The notes below the pieces were generated by a model. The model saw only the letters and a program-made list of their open reading frames with translations. It was not told the origin of the DNA and did not search any database. A DNA stretch of 64,000 nucleotides from Sulfurimonas sp. HSL3-7 (GTDB lineage Bacteria; Campylobacterota; Campylobacteria; Campylobacterales; Sulfurimonadaceae): positions 992,001 to 1,056,000 of the forward strand of contig NZ_CP147919.1 in the NCBI RefSeq assembly GCF_039645985.1. Direction: 5' to 3'. Below, one piece after another: positions 38,487 to 47,223 of this stretch (its first letter is position 1; every line of letters begins with the position of its first letter). Both the position numbers and the translations under genes were made by a program.

Positions 38487-39047
38487 ATATTGACTTTCCA
38501 TTTTTTCGAGAATTTGGTCTCTACTTTTTGTACTCGTATCCACGCCACCGAATATATTGAATGAGACCAATTTCATGCCGCAGAATTCTATTATTTGTTC
38601 TTTCCACATATTTTTCAGTCTTCTGTGCGCTCCAGTAATCATGTAGAGAAACCACGGTGCACCGGTCGTGGTAAAGATTTTCACTGTCTTACCATGAAGC
38701 AAACCTTTTGGTCTGGAGTTGACATATTCAAATGCAAAACCTTTGGAGAGATTCCAGTCAATGAAATTTTTCATGATTGCAGGCATACCGCCCCACCAAT
38801 AGGGAAATATAAATATAAGTTCGTCCGCACGGGAGATTTTATCTTGGAAATAGTGCATGGCATTTGTCGTTGTCAATGTATTGGGATCGTTAAAAGTAAA
38901 AAATGGTTGTTGATGTTCACATCGGTACAGATCGAGGAGATCAACCTGATGTCCTTTCTTGATCGATAGCCCTTTATACTTTTCTGCCATGGCAAATGAA
39001 AGGCTCTCTTGTTTGGGGTGTGCGACGATGATTAAAATATTTTTCAT
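38481..39047 (-). CDS. C17: flavodoxin-fold NAD(P)H (quinone) oxidoreductase
   Basis: About 188 residues, similar to KefF/MdaB-type enzymes: ILIIVAHPKQESLSFAM at the FMN-binding loop, IFIFPYWWGGMPAIMKNFIDWN and KTVKIFTTTGAPWFLY. It probably reduces quinones with NAD(P)H. The second of two ATG codons, at 39047, fits the AAGGAT site. Confidence 0.88.
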   Translation of the reverse strand: MKNILIIVAHPKQESLSFAMAEKYKGLSIKKGHQVDLLDLYRCEHQQPFFTFNDPNTLTTTNAMHYFQDKISRADELIFIFPYWWGGMPAIMKNFIDWNLSKGFAFEYVNSRPKGLLHGKTVKIFTTTGAPWFLYMITGAHRRLKNMWKEQIIEFCGMKLVSFNIFGGVDTSTKSRDQILEKMESQYR

Positions 39048-39068
39048 CATAATCCTTTTTGTGGGGTA

Positions 39069-39128
39069 AGATAACGTTAACCATCAGCCGCGCCGTATTT
39101 TGGCGTCGGCAGGATGGGCTTGTTAGCC
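39069..39128 (-). repeat. attC of cassette C16 (different type, 60 bp)
   Basis: AGATAAC and GTTAGCC end boxes enclose GCCGCGCCGTATTTTGGCGTCGGC, unrelated to the main attC type. Confidence 0.85.
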
Positions 39129-39138
39129 ATCGCTCACG

Positions 39139-40314
39139 TCAATCGCGAATAAACCAAAGGTGGTTGCCTTTTTTGTCTATGACTTCTTGAAGCATTCGGG
39201 AGTTTGGCGGCGCCCCATATCTTAATGAAAGATGCATGTCTGATACAAGGCTTCGATAATTTGCATAAAATGAGTGGCCAAAAAATTGATGGGATATTTC
39301 CTGCCTTGTATCTACCGTATCCATTCCATCAATAACAAAAAACTCTTTCGATGAGTCCCCTAGGCGAGCTTGGGCAGTACCTTCTATAAAGTAGTTGACT
39401 ATTTGTGACGAATCTAGGACGTGGTCATTCGCGGCAGAGTATAAAGTTATATTTTCTGCCATATTTTGAAAATTGTGTTTCGAAAAGCTCTGATAGTAGT
39501 CGTCTTTGGCAATGTCGGGTGCTGCAAGAATAATTTGTGCAAATATTTTTCCGTTATTTCGACTTCTTCTAAAAGAAAGAATATGGTCGTCTTTCGACAT
39601 GCGATCATCCAGTATCGCCAATGAATTCATTAATATATATGTGCCCATACTATGGGCGACAATGTGTATTTTCTTATCTGTTTTGCCGGCTATGTCTTGC
39701 AGGAAATTGGCGAAAAATACGAAATTTTCTCTCGCGCGATCTTTGTCCTTTGAATACGTTGCAGGATTTTCTTTGGAAGGCCAACTATAGAATATGGCCT
39801 CCCCATTAAAATTTGTATCGTGAGCGAGTTGAGCGCAACGAATTGCAGCATTCGAAAAAGAGGTATTGAAGCCATGTATGAATATTAATAAATCTCTTTC
39901 GGTTAACTCAGAAATAAACTTCTCCCAACCAATGTCATAGTCTAACGAAGACAGAGACATTCCGGATGTCCCGCCAACTTTTTTAATATAGGGTATCTTG
40001 ACTTTGGCTCTGCCATATTTAATGACTTGTGCGCTTTCACTATTTCCAGTATTTAATCGTAAAGGATCTTTCGCGCATTCAGTGTAATCAGCGAGACGGC
40101 CTTGACCTTCTGCATGGCCCAGATATTTCTGACATTTATCAGGTCTTGTTGTTCCAAAATGCACAGTCTTTTCATAAAAACTGTCTTTTGCTATCCAACC
40201 ATCACCGTCCAATTCCGTTGTTTGAGCCGGCTCATATCTTGTGCTGCACCCATAGATGGCCAAAACCAAGAGCAATACTGTTGCTTTATAAATATTTACA
40301 TAGAACTTCTGCAT
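39139..40314 (-). CDS. C16: lipoprotein alpha/beta-hydrolase (DUF900-like)
   Basis: 391 residues. Lipobox IYGCS (C23). The hydrolase core shows LIFIHGFNTSFSNAA, FYSWPSKENPATY, and the nucleophile elbow HIVAHSMGTYILMN (serine in AHSMG), all seen in DUF900 proteins. It is probably an exported esterase- or lipase-like enzyme; the substrate is unknown. Confidence 0.85.
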   Translation of the reverse strand: MQKFYVNIYKATVLLLVLAIYGCSTRYEPAQTTELDGDGWIAKDSFYEKTVHFGTTRPDKCQKYLGHAEGQGRLADYTECAKDPLRLNTGNSESAQVIKYGRAKVKIPYIKKVGGTSGMSLSSLDYDIGWEKFISELTERDLLIFIHGFNTSFSNAAIRCAQLAHDTNFNGEAIFYSWPSKENPATYSKDKDRARENFVFFANFLQDIAGKTDKKIHIVAHSMGTYILMNSLAILDDRMSKDDHILSFRRSRNNGKIFAQIILAAPDIAKDDYYQSFSKHNFQNMAENITLYSAANDHVLDSSQIVNYFIEGTAQARLGDSSKEFFVIDGMDTVDTRQEISHQFFGHSFYANYRSLVSDMHLSLRYGAPPNSRMLQEVIDKKGNHLWFIRD

Positions 40315-40332
40315 GTCATGTTTCCCTTCAAT

Positions 40333-40404
40333 AGCTAACGTTTACAATGTGCAATCAAAAAGCCGCCCGCGGGTTTGTGATTGGTCTCCACTTATTGGTT
40401 GGTT
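40333..40404 (-). repeat. attC of cassette C15
   Basis: Main type: AGCTAAC ... GTTGGTT. Its R'' partner does not match the 5' core of C15 (GTTAACG). Confidence 0.88.
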
Positions 40405-40417
40405 TCTTCCACCTTAA

Positions 40418-41071
40418 TCAAGAACGTTTTCCGTCAAGCCAATGGGCCACACCCGCAAGAAGGAAGTACATAACAAGCGCCGATATTGCCAGGGATGTTT
40501 TACTTTCTCCAAAAGGTGGCCCAAATATATTTACGGCATTGACTAGGAGCAGGATGATTACAAAGACACTCATGCCGTATTTCCCAATGGAGGATGTCGC
40601 TGTCGTAGCGCTCAGGTAGAGCCACAGCCCCCCGCCCAGGAGTGCCGCTTCAAGTGCGTATGTTGCAATCGCATTGTTCCATAAACCAAATCCCAGTTTG
40701 GTGGAGTCATCGTTCCAAAGCGGCAGATCCGGGGTATGAACGATCAGGTCTAGAAACCAATGCGACAGTACGGCAATTCCCATTACCAGTGCGATGGACC
40801 TGTTTCTCGGAGGAACGATGCGATAGATAACATAGATGAACCCCGCTAACAAGAAGGATGCAAGCAGGCTGTGCGTATAGGGCATGTACTCCAGCTCAAA
40901 GTGAGTCGACGGAGTGAAATTCTCGATAATATTTATTCTTTCTATCCCCAGAAGTACGAGCGGAAAGAAAAGAATGTCGATGAACTGAACTGCTAGAAAC
41001 AACATCCCGAGTGATGCTTTCTTCTCGACTTTTTTCAGAGCAAGACATGCTGCGTAGTGTCCAACAAACAT
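40418..41071 (-). CDS. C15: membrane-bound metal-dependent hydrolase-like protein
   Basis: 217 residues, five to six membrane segments with histidine/aspartate motifs GHYAACL, PYTHSLLAS and LSHWFLDLIVHTPD, as in the YdjM/DUF457 family of predicted membrane hydrolases. Function unknown. Confidence 0.75.
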   Translation of the reverse strand: MFVGHYAACLALKKVEKKASLGMLFLAVQFIDILFFPLVLLGIERINIIENFTPSTHFELEYMPYTHSLLASFLLAGFIYVIYRIVPPRNRSIALVMGIAVLSHWFLDLIVHTPDLPLWNDDSTKLGFGLWNNAIATYALEAALLGGGLWLYLSATTATSSIGKYGMSVFVIILLLVNAVNIFGPPFGESKTSLAISALVMYFLLAGVAHWLDGKRS

Positions 41072-41090
41072 CAGTCTGCTTCTCCTTTCG

Positions 41091-41162
41091 CGTTAACGTT
41101 TAAAATGAGCAATCAAAAAACAGCCTACAGGTTTTTGATTGGTCTCCTTTGAGTTGTTAGGC
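41091..41162 (-). repeat. attC of cassette C14
   Basis: CGTTAAC ... GTTAGGC, main type with a variant loop (AACAGCCTACAGG). Right box equals the 5' core of C14; it holds the gene's stop. Confidence 0.92.
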
Positions 41163-41852
41163 ATTTTTCAGCCTCAGCACCATCATTTTACTATGTAATT
41201 CTTTTTTTGATCTCCCCGCAGCCAATGCAGCTTCGACTTCTTTCTTGATCTCAGACGGGATGTTGCCTTTGGCCCAATTCGGCAGGTCGTCGTCAATTTC
41301 AAACGTTTCATCCGTGAAACCGAGTTTCCTATATGTCGTCCACGGCAGCCCTCCTGCCATTACAGAGAATGAAAAAAGACCATCAAGAGTTCCGGGGGCG
41401 ATCACGGCTTCGTAGTCATGCTCTTTCGCCCATTGAACAGACGCCTGGGCCAGAGCAGTACCGATTCCCCGACTGAAATAGCGCGAATCCGGGTCGTCGG
41501 AATGTGCAAAACTCTCGATAGAACGACCAACGTGAAAACAGGCATGGCACCAAACCGGACCGGAGATACCCAGGCGGCCATCAAGCAGACCGTCTACAAA
41601 GGAAGGGCGGTTCCAGGCCGGCCAGAGATCGGTGGACCCATGGGGAAGGATCAAACGGTAACAATGCAACTGGGCGATGCATTTGTCACCGTCCCACGCA
41701 CCGAACCCGATAACCTCTTGCGTCTTGAACAGCATCTCGATTCGGTAGCCGTCGGGTAGGCAGCGCATTAACACCTTGGCAAGGTCTTCACGTCGGATGG
41801 GCGACACATTAATTAAATTTCCGTTTGGTGATTTGGGGGTAATAATTTTCAT
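41157..41852 (-). CDS. C14: GNAT-like acetyltransferase
   Basis: 231 residues. DSRYFSRGIGTALAQASVQWAKEHDYEAVIAPG and a later YRKLGF fit the GNAT acetyl-CoA fold with extra N- and C-terminal parts. The substrate is unknown. The TAA stop is within the attC right box. Confidence 0.72.
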   Translation of the reverse strand: MKIITPKSPNGNLINVSPIRREDLAKVLMRCLPDGYRIEMLFKTQEVIGFGAWDGDKCIAQLHCYRLILPHGSTDLWPAWNRPSFVDGLLDGRLGISGPVWCHACFHVGRSIESFAHSDDPDSRYFSRGIGTALAQASVQWAKEHDYEAVIAPGTLDGLFSFSVMAGGLPWTTYRKLGFTDETFEIDDDLPNWAKGNIPSEIKKEVEAALAAGRSKKELHSKMMVLRLKNA

Positions 41853-41859
41853 GACTGAT

Positions 41860-41925
41860 GCCTAACGTCTGAGTTAACTTGACGGCGCGTTTTTTGCGCC
41901 GATCCGGTTTAATGATTTGTTATGT
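41860..41925 (-). repeat. attC of cassette C13 (different type)
   Basis: GCCTAAC ... GTTATGT enclosing GGCGCGTTTTTTGCGCC. Right box equals the 5' core of C13 exactly. Confidence 0.88.
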
Positions 41926-41971
41926 TCGTCTCGTATCCAAAAGCATATAAGGCTACTAGTCCAGACACTAG

Positions 41972-43306
41972 TTAACCTCCAAATGGATATTGTAAATTAA
42001 TTTCATAATTTAAGTTAACTGGATATTGAGATGTATGTCTCTGAAACCAACAAGACGCAGGATTGTACGGGTGATTGATATATTGGCCAGTTATTAACCA
42101 CCAGTACCCTCCTTGAACTTGTAAATCAGCGGTTCCTATATAATTCCCATCATCATTCAAAACGGTATTAATTGTTATAAAATGCTCAGGTAAATCAAAA
42201 AAATCAGTTTCTGATAAGCCCTTAAGAATATTAATAGTAATTATTGGTGGCGATGGTACTTGCTCTCCCATGGGATATACTCCTACATTTACTGTAATAA
42301 CAATACTATCTGGAATTGGTGGGAACTTTATAGGGCAATTCACTGAGTTTGTAGTTAATAGAGGAAAACTCTGTCCACTCAACGAAGAGCATGGTGCAGG
42401 TTTATCTTGGACAGCAGATAAAGACCAGCCTGATATCCTTTCGAACCTTCGTATAAAAACATGTTGCCCATTTGTATTTAATGCAGAAGTGAATTCTTGA
42501 TTCATCAATCCAGAATAAAGTGAATTGTTTTTTAGCCTTATTAATCTTGCTGGAGTAGGTATATCGTCATGGTTAGAAAATGCAAATGTAACTTCCGTAG
42601 TAGGTTCTTTTAAATCGAACAAGATGATTTTATTATGAAAATTATCGATCAATTTCTTATCTGCTGCTCTCTGCGGCATTCCAGGTAAAAACTCATTATC
42701 GGATATGACATTAACAATGCATTCCTCTGCTTTAAGAAGATGGAATATAAATGGTTCATCACCATTATGATTTCTTTCAATATAACCTTCATCGGTTTTA
42801 TTTTCTAGGTTATTATTTTCAGGCCAAGAACTAGACTTGAAGAAGCCAAACAATGAATTCGGTATCATTTTTGTTTTATTTATTTTTACACTAAATCTTG
42901 CGGGAACAATTTCATTATCAACAAATGTAGGTTGATCAAACACCCAATATTTAGATAACACTGTGATCTGTACTGGTTCACGAAGATCAATCGTATAACT
43001 TGCTGATTTTAAATATCCTGTGAATAGCCTAAAAACATCAACTTCTTTTTTATAATCACTAACACTGTCGATCCCAGTTTTTGCAATATAAATACTCCAC
43101 TTTGTATATGTGCTGAGGTGTAATATCGCTGTGGCGGTATCACCTGAAGTGTCTGGAACGGCTTCAACCGTAATTTTTTTTGCATTAGAAGGCAATGAGA
43201 TTTGAGGGAGCAAATCAGATTCGGCGATAGCAATTATTTTAAAAGTCTCATGCTTATAGGTACCAATTACTTTTATGGTGTTTGTCTTAAATTTATGTTT
43301 TATCAT
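41972..43306 (-). CDS. C13: large protein of unknown function
   Basis: 444 residues, rich in Ser/Thr/Asn/Pro and predicted mainly beta, without signal peptide. No domain recognised. AAAGGAAATT ribosome-binding site. An AT-rich gene. Confidence 0.7.
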   Translation of the reverse strand: MIKHKFKTNTIKVIGTYKHETFKIIAIAESDLLPQISLPSNAKKITVEAVPDTSGDTATAILHLSTYTKWSIYIAKTGIDSVSDYKKEVDVFRLFTGYLKSASYTIDLREPVQITVLSKYWVFDQPTFVDNEIVPARFSVKINKTKMIPNSLFGFFKSSSWPENNNLENKTDEGYIERNHNGDEPFIFHLLKAEECIVNVISDNEFLPGMPQRAADKKLIDNFHNKIILFDLKEPTTEVTFAFSNHDDIPTPARLIRLKNNSLYSGLMNQEFTSALNTNGQHVFIRRFERISGWSLSAVQDKPAPCSSLSGQSFPLLTTNSVNCPIKFPPIPDSIVITVNVGVYPMGEQVPSPPIITINILKGLSETDFFDLPEHFITINTVLNDDGNYIGTADLQVQGGYWWLITGQYINHPYNPASCWFQRHTSQYPVNLNYEINLQYPFGG

Positions 43307-43335
43307 CTTTAATTTCCTTTTCTGTTTTGATATCT

Positions 43336-43406
43336 ACATAACGTTTAAAATGAGCAATCAAAAAGCCGCCCGCGGGTTTTTGATTGGCTCCGCAGATTTG
43401 TTAGCA
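43336..43406 (-). repeat. attC of cassette C12
   Basis: Main type: ACATAAC ... GTTAGCA, arms intact, right half slightly altered (GGCTCCGCAGATTT). Right box does not fit the 5' core of C12 (GTTAGGC). Confidence 0.9.
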
Positions 43407-43769
43407 CCGTCAGCGCGGGCCCGGGACCAACCTCCAACTAACTGCGCTCTTTGTGTACCCATTTTTGACTTTTTAGACGTGCAGTTATTTAAGAGGCTAT
43501 ATGCCACCTATTCACCTTCGACAATCGGTTTTTAACTTGCGAAAAACCACTGCTGAGTTCACTTCAACATACAGGTTTCTCATTTTGGAGTAATATGTTG
43601 TTTAACTTGAATAACATATATAAACATAATAATAATTGTATTGTTAATATGACCTTATAATATAATGTTATATTTTACAGGTGATGTGAAGTTAGGATAG
43701 TCGCTAGAAATCGTTATAGTCTAATTTATATGATGTGTTTATTAAGGAGTTGGATTGTCCAATGGGGAG
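43407..43769. other. C12: cassette without an evident gene
   Basis: About 360 bp between two attC sites with no ORF of normal size on either strand. The left third is GC-rich (CAGCGCGGGCCCGGG); the rest is very AT-rich. It could carry a small RNA, a very short ORF or a deleted gene. Confidence 0.6.
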
Positions 43770-43841
43770 GCCTAACGTTTAAAATGAGCAATCAAAAAGC
43801 CGCTCGCGGGTTTTTGATTGGTCTCCTTTGGGTTGTTAGCA
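43770..43841 (-). repeat. attC of cassette C11
   Basis: Main type: GCCTAAC ... GTTAGCA. Right box equals the 5' core of C11 exactly. Confidence 0.95.
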
Positions 43842-43853
43842 TTGTTGCGATCA

Positions 43854-45002
43854 TTAGTAGTTGTCAAATTCAAAGTCATCAATAAAAAACTCGAGATTGT
43901 TTAAATAATCAAAATAAAAACCTCTGCCAATTTTATGATTAGCATTTGGATTCAAATAAGCGAAAGCTTTAATATTTTGATCTTTTGGTTCAGAAGAGGT
44001 GATTGATTGGTCTTCTAAAAATAAAACCCCTGATAATTGCTTTGTAATGTCAAAAATAGATTCTTGACCAGAATATTTTTTATAAATCACTTGTGCTTTT
44101 GTTGATTTTGAGGAGTAGTCACAAAAAAAACGCCGAGCAAAAGATCGATAAAATTTTTCATTTGAACTGTCCAAGTTTGAATTCAAAGCCCTCTCACTAA
44201 ACCATGGAAAAACAACAAAGACAATAAGACTTGGATTAACTCTTGAAAACTTTTTAGCGTGTTTAAAAAGTAATTTATAATGGTTCTTTGCATGTAAATA
44301 GGGATTATACGTACTTTCTGTCTTTGACATTCCAGTTCGCCATATGATTGCATATTTAAGATCAGAGACTATCATGCTCTTAATAAATACTGGCTCTTGT
44401 TGATTGTCAAGTTTAGTTAGTAATTCTTCGAGAAGCTTTTTTCTATTCTGTTCGAAAACTTCATAGTCTAGATCCAAAGGGTATTCTGGTGAAATTAAAA
44501 AATCAGTACGCCCCAACTTTTGTTGAACCTCTTTGAATATGCCTGATAAAATTTGGTCTGTTTTATCTGATAATATCTTTACATCAAAGTAAATGTTGAA
44601 GTCTTGATATTTACCGTCAAAATTTGCATGTTGATATCCAAGGTTTTGGGCGACTGTATCTGATGCTGGAACTGTTGTCTCAAGATCTATTGGTTCACTC
44701 ATTAAATTAGTATCTGAATTAAGAAAATCATATGCTACGAGTTCAGCATATGCGCCTTCCCAATTCTTTTGATCAGCAACTTGATTAATGGTATTTAGTA
44801 AATCTTGGAAGTTTTTATGTGACGAATAAAGGGTATTTAGCCTTTTTAATCGTTCTGTAAAAGAACTTGTAAAAGGGGTGAAGTTTGAACTATTTAAAGC
44901 ACCAATTACTTTATTTGTTGAGTTGTCTGTAATATCGAAAGTGCACGTACCTTGCCCGAAAATGCTTTCGACCAAGAGTTTATAGTTTTCCGTATCATTC
45001 AT
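43854..45002 (-). CDS. C11: PD-(D/E)XK-like nuclease, predicted
   Basis: 382 residues. WEGAYAELVAYDFL places E87 in a helix, and FNIYFDVKIL places D140-V-K142 on a following strand, the usual E...D-x-K pattern of restriction-like nucleases. The rest is unrecognised. By inference a defence or DNA-processing enzyme; the family could not be named. Confidence 0.6.
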   Translation of the reverse strand: MNDTENYKLLVESIFGQGTCTFDITDNSTNKVIGALNSSNFTPFTSSFTERLKRLNTLYSSHKNFQDLLNTINQVADQKNWEGAYAELVAYDFLNSDTNLMSEPIDLETTVPASDTVAQNLGYQHANFDGKYQDFNIYFDVKILSDKTDQILSGIFKEVQQKLGRTDFLISPEYPLDLDYEVFEQNRKKLLEELLTKLDNQQEPVFIKSMIVSDLKYAIIWRTGMSKTESTYNPYLHAKNHYKLLFKHAKKFSRVNPSLIVFVVFPWFSERALNSNLDSSNEKFYRSFARRFFCDYSSKSTKAQVIYKKYSGQESIFDITKQLSGVLFLEDQSITSSEPKDQNIKAFAYLNPNANHKIGRGFYFDYLNNLEFFIDDFEFDNY

Positions 45003-45016
45003 ATATTACCTTTAAT

Positions 45017-45088
45017 TGCTAACGTTTGAAATGAGCAATCAAAAAGCCGCCTGCGGGTTTTTGATTGGTCTCCTCTGATTTGTTATCA
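45017..45088 (-). repeat. attC of cassette C10
   Basis: Main type: TGCTAAC ... GTTATCA. Right box equals the 5' core of C10 exactly. Confidence 0.95.
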
Positions 45089-45499
45089 ATCTTGTACATT
45101 GCACAATTTTTTCATGTTGACAATGCCTTTGTCAATATTTATAGGCACACTTTTGAGTGATTCATCAATTGGACCATACCTCTTTTCGTTTATTTCATGA
45201 TATTTTTCTATTATTTCAAAAAGTTCTTTATCAAAAACGATGCATAAGGATTTATATTTATCAGTTTGTCCTGTCTTGCCTGCATCATGGAGAATGCCAT
45301 CTATATTGTCTCCTGTCATAGAAAGATCTAAAAAATTAGTGTCATTGTGGTCATATGCTATCAAGTTGTAGGCATCTAATTTCACTTGCGGTATCAATGC
45401 TTTCATACTTGCATAATCATATGTCAGCTTGTATGTAATGGCATTGGATGCCAGGAATAGAAAGAGAATTAAAGAGGTCAACTTTTTATTGAGCTTCAT
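45086..45499 (-). CDS. C10: small membrane-anchored or secreted protein
   Basis: 137 residues with an N-terminal hydrophobic segment (about 5-24), then a soluble, charged domain. No family recognised. ATG at 45499 follows GGAG; a longer frame would begin inside the neighbouring attC. Confidence 0.7.
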   Translation of the reverse strand: MKLNKKLTSLILFLFLASNAITYKLTYDYASMKALIPQVKLDAYNLIAYDHNDTNFLDLSMTGDNIDGILHDAGKTGQTDKYKSLCIVFDKELFEIIEKYHEINEKRYGPIDESLKSVPINIDKGIVNMKKLCNVQD

Positions 45500-45519
45500 A
45501 ATACTTGGTACTCCTTCAT

Positions 45520-45591
45520 TGATAACGTTTAAAATGAGCAATCAAAAAGCCGCCCGCGGGTTTTTGATTGGTCTCCTTTGCTTTGTTAGAC
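45520..45591 (-). repeat. attC of cassette C9
   Basis: Main type: TGATAAC ... GTTAGAC. Right box equals the 5' core of C9 exactly. Confidence 0.95.
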
Positions 45592-45594
45592 ATT

Positions 45595-46374
45595 TTACTC
45601 AATGCAACAATAGCCAATACCATGATCTTCTTTTCCATTTTCACTTAAAATAGGAAACATAAACCAGTCTCTTTCTGTTGTGTCTTCATCAACCACATAA
45701 TCAATTAGATTCGATATAAAGTATGAAAATGACAAATCATTGAGCTGATATATATTGAAAAATTTATTGCTAGTGCAATTATGATTATCATCCAGAGGGT
45801 GGTTTTCATCCCAGTATTTGATGAAAATATTACTGCCTAATGAAATGTGATTTATTTTACCGTTGCTGTTCTCTAACGCCCTTTTGATTGGAAGGCTTAC
45901 TGCATCATTGTGAACCAAAATGTTTTCATTATAGTTATACGAGAAAATGCCATTAAATATATTCGGATTCCCGATTAGATTCATATTGTTTTTTGATTTA
46001 ACTATGTAGTCGTTTAATTCACTATTTCTGATCGTAGTTTTAACTTCAATTATTGCTTTGACATTTTTTGGAGTGGTTATTATGAAATCACCTTCGTTAA
46101 ATAGAAGTGGATAGTTATTGTCATACAAGATAATGTCAATTTGTGTAGTCCGAGAATAAGTATTCTGGCCAGTTTCCGTAACAATAAAACCTGTACCGAT
46201 TGATATGTTTTTTGGCAAAAACCTTTTTATGATTTTTCTTAAAATTGCCTCTTTGTATGCACCATTTTCTCCATGGTGATTTGCATCTATATCTATTAGG
46301 TTGTCAACCCGATCTTTAATCAGTTCAAATTCTTTGTTTATAGATTCTTGGAATCTTAATGGATCGAATGGCAA
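45595..46374 (-). CDS. C9: DUF6602-like, PD-(D/E)XK-type protein
   Basis: 259 residues. NGAYKEAIL (E42), TTQIDIILYD (D80) and KAIIEVKTT (E110-V-K112) give a complete PD-(D/E)XK pattern; SIGTGFIV and GDFIITTPKNV match DUF6602-type proteins as I remember them. It is probably a nuclease-fold protein with a possible defence role. Confidence 0.68.
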   Translation of the reverse strand: MPFDPLRFQESINKEFELIKDRVDNLIDIDANHHGENGAYKEAILRKIIKRFLPKNISIGTGFIVTETGQNTYSRTTQIDIILYDNNYPLLFNEGDFIITTPKNVKAIIEVKTTIRNSELNDYIVKSKNNMNLIGNPNIFNGIFSYNYNENILVHNDAVSLPIKRALENSNGKINHISLGSNIFIKYWDENHPLDDNHNCTSNKFFNIYQLNDLSFSYFISNLIDYVVDEDTTERDWFMFPILSENGKEDHGIGYCCIE

Positions 46375-46396
46375 CTTTGTTCCTTTTACATAATGT

Positions 46397-46468
46397 GTCT
46401 AACGTCTAAAATGAGCAATCAAAAAGCCGCCCGCGGGTTTTTGATTGGTCTCCTTTGGTTTGTTAGCA
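46397..46468 (-). repeat. attC of cassette C8
   Basis: Main type: GTCTAAC ... GTTAGCA. Right box equals the 5' core at the other end of the two-gene cassette exactly. Confidence 0.95.
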
Positions 46469-46469
46469 T

Positions 46470-47195
46470 TTATAGCAATTGTTGCCATATAGTCACAATA
46501 GCAAAGATTAATACCGTAAAACCAAAGAATGCTTTTTTTGGCCAGACAATATGGATTAATCGTGCTAGCAAAACTGGAATAGCTATAACTACTGTTGATG
46601 CAAATGCGATAGCAGTAGTAAGCATCCAAGTGATTAAATAATAAATGGCGAATACTGATACGAAAAGCAAAGTGACCATAAAGCTAAATACAATTGGATT
46701 CATATCTTGTGTGATTTCGTATCCGAATGGGAGCGAAGTATTAGCTAAAGACTTAGTCAAAATAGGAATAAATGATGTGCCAAAAATAAAATCAAATGCA
46801 CCCATAAGTAATGGACTAAATACAAATAAAGCTGCTTGGGGCCCTATTTCAGAAATCGTTTTTTTATGCTCAGTAACCCATTTAATTGAAAACCAACTCA
46901 AGCAACTCCCGATCAGAAAAAGTGAAAATATATAAGCAAGTTCAGGATTTCGTATAGACAGGGCCCCCATAGAAAAAATCATCACTAAAGATACAAAGGC
47001 AAACCATCCATAAAATTTACGTAACACTATTAATCCATTGGATATAGTAGTCTCTTGCAGATTTTGATTAAATGATTGATAACCTTTTTCTAATTGTGCA
47101 ACAAAATCATCAACTTTTTTATTTTGTCGTGCTACTTCTCCTGCCCAATAAATTCCTATGAGCATTTGAATAATGTTTAAGATCAATTTCGTCAT
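46470..47195 (-). CDS. C8, gene 2: polytopic membrane protein
   Basis: 241 residues: a short hydrophobic N-terminus, a coiled-coil-like stretch, then about five to six membrane helices (between 50 and 241). No family recognised. It lies 22 bp after the HEPN gene with no full attC between them, so it probably functions with it. Confidence 0.7.
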   Translation of the reverse strand: MTKLILNIIQMLIGIYWAGEVARQNKKVDDFVAQLEKGYQSFNQNLQETTISNGLIVLRKFYGWFAFVSLVMIFSMGALSIRNPELAYIFSLFLIGSCLSWFSIKWVTEHKKTISEIGPQAALFVFSPLLMGAFDFIFGTSFIPILTKSLANTSLPFGYEITQDMNPIVFSFMVTLLFVSVFAIYYLITWMLTTAIAFASTVVIAIPVLLARLIHIVWPKKAFFGFTVLIFAIVTIWQQLL

Positions 47196-47210
47196 TTTTC
47201 ACTTCCAGTC

Positions 47211-47223
47211 TTATTTGTTAGCT
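47211..47223 (-). repeat. attC remnant between the two C8 genes
   Basis: TATTTGTTAGCTT is identical in form to the right end of a normal attC, with the HEPN gene's stop in the GTTAGCT box. The rest of the site is missing. Confidence 0.5.

Noticed and set aside
43275-43535. + strand frame across the C12 attC
   Set aside because: Its middle is attC sequence; the same kind of frame appears at most attC sites because their + strand reads through as KMSNQKAARGFLIG.
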